24,921 nt of DNA from Butyrivibrio sp. (GCF_015056685.1 NZ_SVFW01000054.1:1-24921); one strand, 5' to 3'; counted from the first letter of the stretch, positions 8,329 through 16,266 are shown. Translations and numbers: made by a program. The notes: generated by a model from the letters alone, not told the origin.

Positions 8329-8366
8329 AAAAGAGCAGTCATTCTCTTTAAGAACAACTGCCCTTT
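8329..8366 (-). terminator. Hairpin of repeat A, terminator or attenuator before the rep operon
   Basis: On the minus strand a 13-bp stem with wobble pairs (GGGCAGTTGTTCT with AGAATGACTGCTC) is followed by UUUUU, so it looks like an intrinsic terminator about 50 bases before the DUF5688 start. No clear promoter lies between hairpin and gene, so it may be a leader attenuator of the rep/par operon. The same hairpin occurs at 15417-15454 and 17509-17545. Confidence 0.6.
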
Positions 8367-8392
8367 ATGTAAAATCCATATTCAAATATCCT

Positions 8393-8584
8393 GCGTGATG
8401 ATGTCCGGTTAACAGTATCTACACCAGCGCTACACCAGGCCTACACCAACTGCCATTTTCTAATGTGAATTTATGTAGCGAAACGTGTAATTTAAGTTTC
8501 CAAACAATCGCGAAATAACGGCTCGCGTGACCTTATGTAATTATACGTGATTAAGGAGAAGTCTTTCGATTCCTAGTTTCATAT
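8393..8584. repeat. Complex non-coding repeat, copy A
   Basis: This block is colinear with copy B at a constant offset of 7103 bp. It contains GCGTGATGATG at 8393, an 8-bp motif three times (separate entry), and two triplets of 10-bp direct repeats. The first triplet starts at 8463, 8473 and 8483 and the second at 8525, 8535 and 8545, with core RYGTGA or close. It ends with CGATTCCTAGTTTCATAT at 8567. It lies between the 3' end of an integrase relic and the start of the rep operon. It fills the 420-base gap 8280-8700, in which I see no gene. Confidence 0.75.
8419..8448. repeat. Three CTACACCA direct repeats with 11-bp spacing
   Basis: CTACACCA starts at 8419, 8430 and 8441. Copies B and C have a palindrome built on the same TACACCA/AGCCAA position instead. 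Helical-turn spacing suggests cooperative protein binding. Confidence 0.65.
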
Positions 8585-8699
8585 AAATTTCCTTCTTTCC
8601 TCTAAATATCAGTATTTCAAAGTTGCCAACATTCGTTTTGCAACTATTATTGCAACTTTTCTACTATTCTTTTCGTGTCCTAATATATCTTATCGTAAA

Positions 8700-9272
8700 T
8701 CAATCAAAATTCAAGCATTTCATATAAGAAGAAAACTTTTCTGTTACTTCAACAATTGTCTCCTCACTTTCATGCACATAAGTATCAACAGTGACCTTAA
8801 TACTGCTATGTCCAAGGATTTTAGAAAGCCTCTTATAATCTTTGCTCATCTCACAAAATCTCGTAGCAAATGTATGCCTCAAATCATGCATTGAGAGAAC
8901 TTTTATTCCCGCCTTTTCAGTCATCTTAATTGTGCGGATTCCATGATTTGTTTTTGGCGGCCCCCATGTCCATTTTTTCAAGCTATAACGGTATTCAAGT
9001 GTCCTTCTAATATGTATCTCTTTCTTTTCAAAATCGACATTTTTCCACTGAAGCCCAATCAGTTCAGACGTTCTCATCCCCGTCTCCAGAATCAGTCTAA
9101 ACTGCGGATAATTTGCATAGTCCTTTGCAACACTTATAAATGCTCTTTGCTCATCAATAGTAAAGAAATCTATTTCTTTTTTTACCTGTATCGGCATCTT
9201 AACACCATTCTTTGTAACTGGTGTGCGAGTAATATATTGATTTTCAAAAGCCCACCAAAAGAATGTAAGGTT
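8700..9272 (-). pseudogene. Tyrosine recombinase (integrase) relic
   Basis: The catalytic domain of a phage-type integrase is recognisable. It has the first Arg in ETGMRTSELIGLQW, the HDLRHTFATRF box with His and Arg, LGHSSIKVT, and the Tyr in VDTYVH near the C-terminus. It is damaged. The core-binding N-terminus is missing; homologous codons continue upstream of the ATG at 9197 to about 9272 (FFWWAFENQYITRTP) and then meet an in-frame stop. About 60 residues normally found between the beta-strand region (PPKTNHGIRTIKM) and the HDLRH box are deleted in frame. All catalytic residues remain, but an intact fold is unlikely. It probably once mobilised the element whose end is repeat A. Confidence 0.85.
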
Positions 9273-9410
9273 TTAATTTGTTTGAATATGATTTAATAAG
9301 CAGATATGCTGATTCTATTCTATTTCACATAAATCCTATTATCGAAATGTATCAAGCCCAGGATAAAACGTGCAAATAGCTAATCTCTGGTTCTGACAAA
9401 GAAAAAGATA

Positions 9411-9584
9411 TTTTGTCTGCTTACTATTAACGTCTTTTTCTCAATATCGTCCTCAAAATCTTCCTTTGCAGGATATATCTCATCCCACTGTTCAATCCCC
9501 TGAGAGGGCATCAGCACCTTTGGCTGAATCCACCATCTTACTGATTTCTTCTACATCTTCAAGTCTTCCTAATCTGTAATTCAT
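9411..9584 (-). pseudogene. GNAT N-acetyltransferase fragment, frameshifted and truncated
   Basis: A good start (GAGGTGAG before ATG at 9584) opens MNYRLGRLEDVEEISKM, typical of GNAT N-termini. After about 30 codons the frame shifts. The neighbouring frame continues with QGIEQWDEIYPAKEDFEDDI, the next conserved block of this family, and then ends without the acetyl-CoA binding core. So this is the N-terminal third of a dead gene. The surrounding gap 9273-9673 has no other recognisable content. Confidence 0.7.
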
Positions 9585-9673
9585 AATTTTTCTCACCTCG
9601 TAATTATCATCATGTCATCATCTTCATCCAGCATGCTCCAAGGCACCATTAAAAATCTTTATACCTAACAAAA

Positions 9674-9712
9674 ATCCCCGCAATCAACTATATTCGTGTT
9701 GATTACGGGGAT
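9674..9712 (-). terminator. Intrinsic terminator of the NRPS-MATE operon
   Basis: A 15-bp stem with one mismatch (ATCCCCG.AATCAAC with its complement) and a 9-base loop is followed on the minus strand by UUUUUG. It lies about 60 bases after the MATE stop. Confidence 0.85.
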
Positions 9713-9768
9713 AACAGCCAGCATTTATCTAATTTTCCTACTTACCTAAAATCTAAAGCCATATCCAA

Positions 9769-11103
9769 TCAGTACTCATACCTTGCTCTGAAACGCTTTA
9801 GCGTAAGCATAGTAACAATAAGGCTTATAACCTCTGAAGCAGGCCACGCTATCCACAAGCCTGTTCCTCCAAGAAGTGCTGTCAGTCCATACAGACACGC
9901 TACCAGAATGAGAAATGTTCTTACGAATGAAAGCATTCCGGATACAAGGCCATTTGAAAAAGCGGTAAAAAGACCTGATCCAAAGACATTTATTCCTACA
10001 AACAGGCAGCCGGGAAGTGAAAGTAAATATCCTGCCTGACAAATCTCATAGAGCTCTGTCCCGGGTTCAAAGAACACCGATATCACCGGATTTTTCACAG
10101 CAAATAACAATACGCAGCAGGCCACTCCGATCAGAATGCACCAGGTCATGCTGAGTTTATAAACCTTCTTTCTCATCTCAGTATTTCCGCTTCCGTAGTG
10201 AAATGAAAAAACAGGTTCAACTGCCGATGTCAGACCCATGAACACCATCATGATAAGTGTTTGCAGGTAGGTAATTATTGTAAGAGCACTGATTCCTATC
10301 TCACCATAGCATCGAAAGGCCAGGTGATTACTAATAAGCACTGTGACACCCTGCGCCAGGTTGGATACCATATCGGAGGAACCGTTAAAGCAGATTTCTC
10401 CCATTTCTTTCAGGTCAGGCTTTGCCAGCTCCAGCTTGTATGAGCTCTGCTTGGTAATAATATAAAACCATACAGCATATACGATAGTGATGCAGTAACC
10501 GATCACCGTAGCTATGGCAGCACCATGTATGCCCATGTTAAACCATTTCATGAACACATAGTCAAGAACGCAGTTTAATACTCCGCCTACCATGATAACA
10601 ACTGCTGCTACAACGGTTTTACCCTCGCCAATAATAAGAATGCCCAACTCTGTCTGCATGATAATTGCAATTGAAAAAGTGCTAAGCCCTATGTAATACG
10701 GGCGAAGATATTCAATAGTTCCTTCTGTTGCTCCGCAGAGCCTCATGATCGGGTCAGCAAAAACAAGACTTATTACTGTAAAAATAACACCTATAAGAAT
10801 TGTAAAGACCATTACTCTTGAAAAGGTCTCGCCTGCCTCTTTTCGTTTACCCTCTCCTACCTTCTTAACTATCATGGCATTGCCACCGGTGCCGATCATG
10901 ACTCCGGCTGCAATAACTAGCGAAATAATAGGATAATACAGATTGATGGCTGATATAGCCAGCTCTCCGATAAACATCTTAATGAAAAGACCATCAACCG
11001 TCTGATAAACAGCTATAAACACAAATACAAAAATACTGGGCGCAATAAATTTCAGAAAAGACCATAAAGTAAAGTCCTGAGAGAGTTCCTGTTCCTGATC
11101 CAT
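9769..11103 (-). CDS. MATE family efflux transporter
   Basis: The 444-residue protein has about twelve hydrophobic segments and MATE hallmarks: an early PSIFVFVFIAVYQTVDGLFI, then ISAINLYYPI and the GTGGNAMIVKKVGEGKRKEA loop after the second segment. The halves are pseudo-symmetric and the length is normal for the MepA/DinF-like branch. It should export an organic compound in exchange for Na+ or H+. It starts 3 bases after the NRPS stop, with AAAGG eight bases before ATG, and shares its terminator. It is therefore probably the exporter of the NRPS product or a self-protection pump. The substrate is unknown. Confidence 0.92.
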   Translation of the reverse strand: MDQEQELSQDFTLWSFLKFIAPSIFVFVFIAVYQTVDGLFIKMFIGELAISAINLYYPIISLVIAAGVMIGTGGNAMIVKKVGEGKRKEAGETFSRVMVFTILIGVIFTVISLVFADPIMRLCGATEGTIEYLRPYYIGLSTFSIAIIMQTELGILIIGEGKTVVAAVVIMVGGVLNCVLDYVFMKWFNMGIHGAAIATVIGYCITIVYAVWFYIITKQSSYKLELAKPDLKEMGEICFNGSSDMVSNLAQGVTVLISNHLAFRCYGEIGISALTIITYLQTLIMMVFMGLTSAVEPVFSFHYGSGNTEMRKKVYKLSMTWCILIGVACCVLLFAVKNPVISVFFEPGTELYEICQAGYLLSLPGCLFVGINVFGSGLFTAFSNGLVSGMLSFVRTFLILVACLYGLTALLGGTGLWIAWPASEVISLIVTMLTLKRFRARYEY

Positions 11104-11106
11104 AAA

Positions 11107-14100
11107 TTATACCTTTCTACTGAAGATACCCTTTACGATATCGAAGATATTCTTCTCGTTCTTAATCTTAGCCTTAATCTCACGGATAGTGATATCCTGC
11201 TGAGAATTATGGGTCACCATGGTCTGAGCCAGTTTAATGTAAATCTGCTCAAATTTTTCAATACTCTCATCTTCATAGCGGCTTGCTGCATAGTCTATCA
11301 TAAGCTGAAGACCATCTGAGCCATCCAGAATCTCCATATCAAGAATGGTCTGAGATGCAGCCTGGTTCTGTCGCACGTCAACTGTCTCGATATTAAATCC
11401 GTCCATTCCACTCATATCACGGATATCCTGCTGATACAGCAAATATGCAGATTCACCGTTAGCTACCTGATTATGAAGATCTACATAAGGATAGCAGCTG
11501 TATTCTATTCCCTTTTGAACCTGCTCGTGGACATCAGCAAAAACATTACGCAGAGTTTCGTCGTCATTGAAGCGGATACCTATAGGCAGATCTCTGAACA
11601 ACAGACCAACTGTGGTCATATTCTGCATATCCTCACGTCCGTTATATATCCAGCTAAGCTTAACATTCGGAGCGTTGTTGTAAATTGAAATTGCAAGAGC
11701 CGCAACAGTTATGAAGAACTCATTTCTGCTGATCTTGTACTCTCTCTCAACGGCGCTCATCTGAGGCTGCTCAATTTCCAAAGAAGCCATCAGTTCGCCC
11801 ATTTCATTTTCACGGCTGTTCTGATCAATATTGGGATAACATGACCATTCCACATTGTCATATTTATCCTCAAAATATTTCCTTGCCTCCTCATAGAACG
11901 GATTATTAACAGCATCCTCTCTGCGTTTGAGCATCAGGTAATAGTAATCAGGATCTATGGGCATTTCCATAAATGCTTTTCCTACACCTTCAAGGAAAAC
12001 TTTAAGACTTGTTCCATCAAAAAGTGAATGGTGAACATCGAAGAAAGAATACAGCGCTTTCTCTGTCTCAAAGATACGGGCTCTGTACATTTTACCGCCT
12101 ATAAGCTTGAAGGGATAAACCAAGGAATCCCTGACATACTTAAACTCAAACTCGGAAAGCTTCTCCACTGGAATAGGCTGGAAAATATCAGGCGTATATC
12201 TCTGAATAAAATCACCATCTTCGTTGTAGTCAAATGTAGTAAGAAGAGCAGGATGAGCCTTGATCGCAGTCTCCATGACTTCACAGAGCTTTTCTGCTTC
12301 TATCATCTCCTTATCAAGCTTCATAAGAGAGAACAGATTATACATGGTAGAATCCGGAGTATAGAGCTGATAGTCGATCATGTACAGCTGCTCAGCTGTA
12401 AGAAGATGCGGGCTTTCCATGGAAAGTGCATTAAGCTCATCGGGGTTACCCTCTTCATTGTTAAACTGATCCTCATAGAGCTTAGCAATTTTCTCAGGAG
12501 TTCTTCCTCTGAATACCATGCCCGCATTCAGTCCCGGAAGGACTTCCTCACATGCTGTAATAAGCTCGATAGATGTCAGGGAATCTCCACCCATCTCGTA
12601 AAAGTCGTCATTTATGCCCACACGGGATAGCTTAAGTACCTGTGCCATCTTTTCACAGAGATTCTTCTCAACTTCATTATTAGGCTCAACATAATCACTC
12701 ATGAAGTCGCTGATATCCGGAGCAGGCAGACCATTTCTGTCCATCTTGCCGTTTGCCTTCATGGGTACAGAATCAATCTTCATGTAATATGCAGGAATCA
12801 TGTAATAAGGCAGACGCTTCATAAGCTCCTGTCTGAGACTCTCTGTATCTACCTGAATATCTGCTGTATAGTATGCGCACAGGAAGCTCTTGTCATTCAA
12901 ATCAAATCCGCGGGCAGCTACCCAGTCGATGCCAAGCACCTGCTTGATGGCCGCTTCTATTTCCGCAGGCTCGATTCTGTTGCCGTTAATCTTGATCATG
13001 TCGCCGCTTCTGCCAAGCAGAATAAGGTTACCGTTTTCATCTTTTCTTGCCAGATCGCCTGAGTGATAGAAACCATTTACAAAGTGCTTTTCAGTCTCTT
13101 CGGGCAAATTGATATATCCTCGAACATAAGGATCTTCAAAGCAAAGCTCACCGGTTTCTCCCTCAGCAACCTCATTGCCATCTTCGTCAAGGAGAACAAT
13201 CTTGGTATCTACCATAGGCTGACCGATGGGGCATGTTTCATATGACTTGTCGATAGGGAAAAAACCTACCGCATAGCCACTTTCACTTGCTGCGTAGATA
13301 TTGATAACATCAAGATTTTTAAGATAAAGGTTATTGGCAGGCTCACTTCCTACAAACAGCATTCGAAGGAAAGGTCCTGTCTGTCCACCAAGCTTCCTTG
13401 CATAGGACGGTGTAAGGAAGGTTATTGTTATACGCTTTGTCAGGAAAAACTTTGCGAGAGCCGTAGGATTTTTAATTACAGCATAAGAAACGATATAGTT
13501 TTTGCCGCAGAATACGTTCAGGCAGGCCAGAATAACTATGACCGTGGCAACAAAGTTCATAGGCGCAAGAGTTGCAAGCCTGTCATTTTCATTGAAAGAA
13601 GCTTTGCCATCAACTTTAATTGAATCAATTGCTCTCTGCAGATTACCATACTCATGAATAACGCCCTTAGGATTTCCTGTTGTACCTGAGGTGTAAATAG
13701 CATATGCAATATCATGGGAATCAGGATCAACGTGGCCGGGAATCGGATTTTCTGTCATAATCTCTTCCCAGTTGCTGCCATTTATCTCTGCCTTACAGCC
13801 GCAGTCCTTTTTAATATACTCGATTCTTTCAGGGGCATAGGTATCTTCAACAAGCGCCCATGCTGCGCCTGCCTTCCATACACCCACCATGGCTATTACA
13901 GGTTGAACACCTCTGGGGAGGTTTATCAATACAAAATCCTCTTTTCCCAGTCCCTTCTTCTTCATCCAGGCATATACACGACCTGTCATGTCATCAAACA
14001 TGGCATAGGTCAAACCCTTTGAATAGACATCATCAAAAAGAATCGCAGCGTTAGGTTTCTTTTCAGTAAACTCCTGCAATCTATCAATTATTGTACTCAT
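11107..14100 (-). CDS. Non-ribosomal peptide synthetase, A-T-C architecture
   Basis: Three domains are visible. The adenylation domain (about 1-465) has YTSGTTGNPKG at 136-146, NIYAASE at 267-273, YHSGDL at 345-350, GRSGDMIKINGNRIE near 363, and the catalytic Lys in NGKMD (K452). The carrier domain (about 475-545) has GGDSL with the phosphopantetheine Ser507. A condensation domain (about 565-960) has the active-site HHSLFDG at 690-696. In the A4 region the residue that is normally the alpha-amino-binding Asp is Val184 (NFVATV), suggesting an acyl substrate without a free alpha-amino group. The enzyme would load one acid and condense it with an amine acceptor. No thioesterase, reductase or phosphopantetheinyl transferase is in the window. 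GAGGGG lies 6 bases before the ATG. Confidence 0.93.
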   Translation of the reverse strand: MSTIIDRLQEFTEKKPNAAILFDDVYSKGLTYAMFDDMTGRVYAWMKKKGLGKEDFVLINLPRGVQPVIAMVGVWKAGAAWALVEDTYAPERIEYIKKDCGCKAEINGSNWEEIMTENPIPGHVDPDSHDIAYAIYTSGTTGNPKGVIHEYGNLQRAIDSIKVDGKASFNENDRLATLAPMNFVATVIVILACLNVFCGKNYIVSYAVIKNPTALAKFFLTKRITITFLTPSYARKLGGQTGPFLRMLFVGSEPANNLYLKNLDVINIYAASESGYAVGFFPIDKSYETCPIGQPMVDTKIVLLDEDGNEVAEGETGELCFEDPYVRGYINLPEETEKHFVNGFYHSGDLARKDENGNLILLGRSGDMIKINGNRIEPAEIEAAIKQVLGIDWVAARGFDLNDKSFLCAYYTADIQVDTESLRQELMKRLPYYMIPAYYMKIDSVPMKANGKMDRNGLPAPDISDFMSDYVEPNNEVEKNLCEKMAQVLKLSRVGINDDFYEMGGDSLTSIELITACEEVLPGLNAGMVFRGRTPEKIAKLYEDQFNNEEGNPDELNALSMESPHLLTAEQLYMIDYQLYTPDSTMYNLFSLMKLDKEMIEAEKLCEVMETAIKAHPALLTTFDYNEDGDFIQRYTPDIFQPIPVEKLSEFEFKYVRDSLVYPFKLIGGKMYRARIFETEKALYSFFDVHHSLFDGTSLKVFLEGVGKAFMEMPIDPDYYYLMLKRREDAVNNPFYEEARKYFEDKYDNVEWSCYPNIDQNSRENEMGELMASLEIEQPQMSAVEREYKISRNEFFITVAALAISIYNNAPNVKLSWIYNGREDMQNMTTVGLLFRDLPIGIRFNDDETLRNVFADVHEQVQKGIEYSCYPYVDLHNQVANGESAYLLYQQDIRDMSGMDGFNIETVDVRQNQAASQTILDMEILDGSDGLQLMIDYAASRYEDESIEKFEQIYIKLAQTMVTHNSQQDITIREIKAKIKNEKNIFDIVKGIFSRKV

Positions 14101-14145
14101 GTTTTACCCCTCATATCGAAATACTACGAAACAATACAACATCTA

Positions 14146-14154
14146 ATTATATCA
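14146..14154 (-). promoter_or_regulatory. Extended -10 promoter of the NRPS-MATE operon
   Basis: TGATATAAT on the minus strand is a perfect TATAAT with a TGn extension and no good -35. It would start a leader of about 40 bases ahead of the NRPS ribosome binding site. Confidence 0.55.
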
Positions 14155-14201
14155 TTTACAATTTTTCGTATTTATTAAATAACCATTAAAATCGTGCAAA
14201 A

Positions 14202-14218
14202 TAGGGGGATTTTCCCTA
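14202..14218 (-). terminator. Weak terminator after the Fic gene
   Basis: TAGGG and CCCTA can pair across a short loop, and UUUU follows on the minus strand, 30 bases after the Fic stop. The stem is only 5 bp. Confidence 0.4.
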
Positions 14219-14248
14219 CTTAGTCGCTTCTCTGATAATCTAAATTCG

Positions 14249-15325
14249 TTATTTAAAATTTACTAAAATCCATTCACCTTTTTTATTTGAGCCCACTCTC
14301 TTTACTACGCCCTTTTCAATCAGCTTTTGTAGTTCTCTTTTAACAGTAGCTTCAGAGCAGCCAAGTTTGTCTCCCATCTCTTTTCTTGTCATATCAGATC
14401 TCTGACGAAGCAAATCTATAATTTGCTGCTCCCTTCTTTCCAATTTTATCGGGTCATTTATCGGGTCATTTATCGGGTCATCGTGACCCTGTAAAAACTT
14501 GCCACTGATATGCATCTCTCTATTATGGAGTTCATGTTTCTCATCAAGTAAAAGATTTCTCAGAAACTTTTCGAGATACTCTGTGGTCTCGTAAATTCCA
14601 TTTTTAATATCATTGTAATTTGCACGAACCAAGGCATTCCTAAAATACCATGAATTCTCGGCAAATAATGAATTCTCAGCGTCAAAGCCAAGCATTCTCA
14701 GATATTTGATAAAAAATACGGCCGTGGTTCGGGTATTTCCTTCTCCGAAAACATGTATCTGCCACAGTCTGGATACAAATAAAGCAAGATGATGAATAGT
14801 CTCATCCATGGTTAGCCCATTGTATCTAAAATCTCTTTCCTGGGAGATATCGTAATCAAGAGTCTCTTTCAAGGCTAATGCCCCACCATAAGAAACAGTG
14901 TCTCCGTTCAGGACCCATTCTTTCTTGGTTATATTGTAATCTCTCATTTTCCCGGCATGATCATATATTCCCCAAAATAGTTCTCTATGGATGGCCACAT
15001 ACTGTGCTGGCGAGAATGTAAAAGCCTTCTCTGAAAGAAGCTTGGCAATTCTTGCGGAAACCTTGTCAGCTTCTTCTGTTCTTGCCCCTGTTTCTTTTCT
15101 TCCTTCTTTTGAATCATAATAACTGTTAATAAGCTCTCCGGCTTCATCAACAGAAATCGCTCCTTCTATGCTCTTTTTAGCTGTATCATACAGATATTCT
15201 GATGGCTTAATCCCATCAACATCCTGCAATCCGATAGCCGCAGACCATGCCTGCCCAAGTTCTCTCCTGGACGGTGGAAGATTCTTTATATATTGTTCAA
15301 ACGGATCTTTTTCTATATCTTTCAC
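14249..15325 (-). CDS. Fic family protein with C-terminal winged helix
   Basis: Fic enzymes transfer AMP or other nucleotide parts to protein hydroxyl groups. From a GTG start at 15325 (GAGGGGAG just upstream) the protein has 358 residues. The Fic core has HVFGEGNTR at about 191-199, where the usual Pro after His is Val. The His, Phe, acidic residue, Gly-Asn and Arg are kept. An IEG motif at about 53-55 (KKSIEG) resembles the inhibitory helix but lacks the usual Ser/Thr four residues before the Glu. The C-terminus (about 305-358) is a winged helix (MTRKEMGDKLGCSEATVKRE), suggesting DNA binding and autoregulation. A DPIN triple repeat links the two. A longer frame from 15445 would start inside the repeat B hairpin and is unlikely. 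Confidence 0.88.
   Translation of the reverse strand: MKDIEKDPFEQYIKNLPPSRRELGQAWSAAIGLQDVDGIKPSEYLYDTAKKSIEGAISVDEAGELINSYYDSKEGRKETGARTEEADKVSARIAKLLSEKAFTFSPAQYVAIHRELFWGIYDHAGKMRDYNITKKEWVLNGDTVSYGGALALKETLDYDISQERDFRYNGLTMDETIHHLALFVSRLWQIHVFGEGNTRTTAVFFIKYLRMLGFDAENSLFAENSWYFRNALVRANYNDIKNGIYETTEYLEKFLRNLLLDEKHELHNREMHISGKFLQGHDDPINDPINDPIKLERREQQIIDLLRQRSDMTRKEMGDKLGCSEATVKRELQKLIEKGVVKRVGSNKKGEWILVNFK
14448..14483. repeat. 12-bp tandem repeat inside the Fic gene
   Basis: ATCGGGTCATTT is repeated three times (the last unit ends in CG instead of TT), encoding DPIN-DPIN-DPI in the linker between Fic core and winged helix. Slippage here would change linker length in steps of four residues without breaking the frame. 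Confidence 0.85.
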
Positions 15326-15416
15326 AACTGCTCCCCTCGAAACAAATGATTCAATAATTATAGTGTATTCGTAGCAACGAGTAATTACAATATCAAAGCT
15401 GTTTTCTTTAAAAGAT

Positions 15417-15454
15417 AAAGAGCCGTCATTCTTGTTTAAGAACAACTGCTCTTT
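15417..15454 (-). terminator. Hairpin of repeat B, attenuator-like
   Basis: AAAGAGC (15417-15423) pairs perfectly with GCTCTTT (15448-15454), with imperfect inner pairing. It is the same hairpin as at 8329-8366, here about 90 bases before the Fic start. The U-run on the minus strand is shorter than in copy A. Confidence 0.5.
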
Positions 15455-15469
15455 ATGTAAAAAAGTTGG

Positions 15470-15687
15470 TGAAATTAGTAGTCCTAGGACTACCCGCGTG
15501 ATGATGCCGAATTTTTAGTTTCTACGCCCCAAAAACGCCTGTCTTACACCAATTGGTGTAAATCTATGTGATTTTATGTTAAATTACGTGAAATAGGCAA
15601 TTTCGGAGATGCGCTAAATAACTGGTTATGTAACGATATGTGACGAAACGTGACAATCGAGGGGCGTCTCGATTCCTAGTTTCATAT
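15470..15687. repeat. Complex non-coding repeat, copy B
   Basis: This copy contains two perfect 16-bp palindromes, GTAGTCCTAGGACTAC (15478-15493) and TACACCAATTGGTGTA (15545-15560). It also has GCGTGATGATG at 15496 and two triplets of 10-bp repeats (starts 15566, 15576, 15586 and 15628, 15638, 15648). It ends in CGATTCCTAGTTTCATAT (15670-15687). Every landmark from GCGTGATGATG onward is at the copy A position plus 7103. The sequence from 15688 to 15816 shows no gene. Confidence 0.75.
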
Positions 15688-15816
15688 TTGTATATTTCTC
15701 CTTTAAAAAAGCTTGTTTTTTCAGTATGTTTCAACATGAATTACAGGTCGAGCGCCGCAACTAGTACCACGGCACAGAAACCCATGACATAATATCACAT
15801 TTCAGTTCAATAATAA

Positions 15817-15839
15817 AGGTTGTCCATTTTGGACAACCT
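15817..15839 (-). terminator. Terminator after the first DUF3800 relic
   Basis: AGGTTGTCCA and TGGACAACCT form a perfect 10-bp stem with a 3-base loop, 12 bases after the relic's stop. UUUAUUAUU follows on the minus strand. Confidence 0.75.
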
Positions 15840-15850
15840 CATTAAATATT

Positions 15851-16190
15851 TTATATCCTCTTTTTGCTTATGCCCTTAATAAACGTCTTTTTTAGTTCAT
15901 TCGGTTTATAAAAGAATTGTTGTTCTCCTTTACTCAATCTTTTTTCATCCCTTTTAATCTGAAGGAGATCGATAGTACACAGAAAATCTGCAGCCTGAAG
16001 GAGACGATATTTCTGTGGTTCAGCTTTTCTAAATTCAACATTTGATAACTGAATAGAGAATATAGCATTAAGAATCGAACCAAGCTCTCCTTTGATCATG
16101 AAAAACAAAAGTCACTAAATAGTAATCTCTTACATCCCTTGTTTCTCCAAAATCACCTGACTCATCTATAAAAATGCTAAGTTCTCTCAT
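15851..16190 (-). pseudogene. DUF3800 family gene with internal deletion
   Basis: From an ATG at 16190 (GGAG nine bases upstream) the frame reads MRELSIFIDESGDFGE and then DYYLVTFVFHDQ, the DUF3800 N-terminus with its Asp-Glu-Ser-Gly-Asp motif. After HDQ the frame breaks. The C-terminal part of the same family continues in another frame (15851 to about 16100): KAEPQKYRLLQAADF, then a tail rich in Lys and FF. The middle, about half of the expected 220 or more residues, is missing. DUF3800 proteins have a predicted RNase H-like fold and unknown function. The structured leader and terminator are intact although the protein is not. Confidence 0.85.
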
Positions 16191-16203
16191 CGTGGTTAAC
16201 TCC

Positions 16204-16264
16204 AAAAAAAATGACGGGAAATTCTTCCCGTCTGCGGTGATCCAAAGAGCTCTCGCTCAGATCA
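16204..16264 (-). ncRNA. Structured RNA leader of a DUF3800 gene (copy 1)
   Basis: Read on the minus strand, UGAUC (16264-16260) pairs with GAUCA (16242-16238). Inside it GAGC-GAGA-GCUC (16258-16247) forms a 4-bp stem capped by a GNRA tetraloop. A short linker follows, then a perfect 8-bp hairpin GACGGGAA/UUCCCGUC (16232-16213) with a run of eight U. GGAG and the DUF3800 start come directly after. Families of candidate structured RNAs upstream of DUF3800 genes are known from comparative genomics (the DUF3800 RNA motifs); this looks like a member, though which one I cannot say. The second copy (22354-22415) has the same layout with different bases. Confidence 0.65.
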
Positions 16265-16266
16265 AC

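Noticed and set aside
8393..8584. Repeat A/B decamers as a CRISPR array
   Set aside because: Units are 10 bp without spacers and no cas genes are present.
11107..14100. Open frames on the plus strand inside the NRPS, MATE, virD4 and DUF5688 genes
   Set aside because: They lie wholly opposite well-supported minus-strand genes, lack ribosome binding sites and read as low-complexity shadow translations.
15445..15445. ATG at 15445 as the Fic start
   Set aside because: It lies inside the repeat B hairpin, lacks a ribosome binding site and adds 40 residues that do not resemble Fic proteins; the GTG at 15325 has a strong site.
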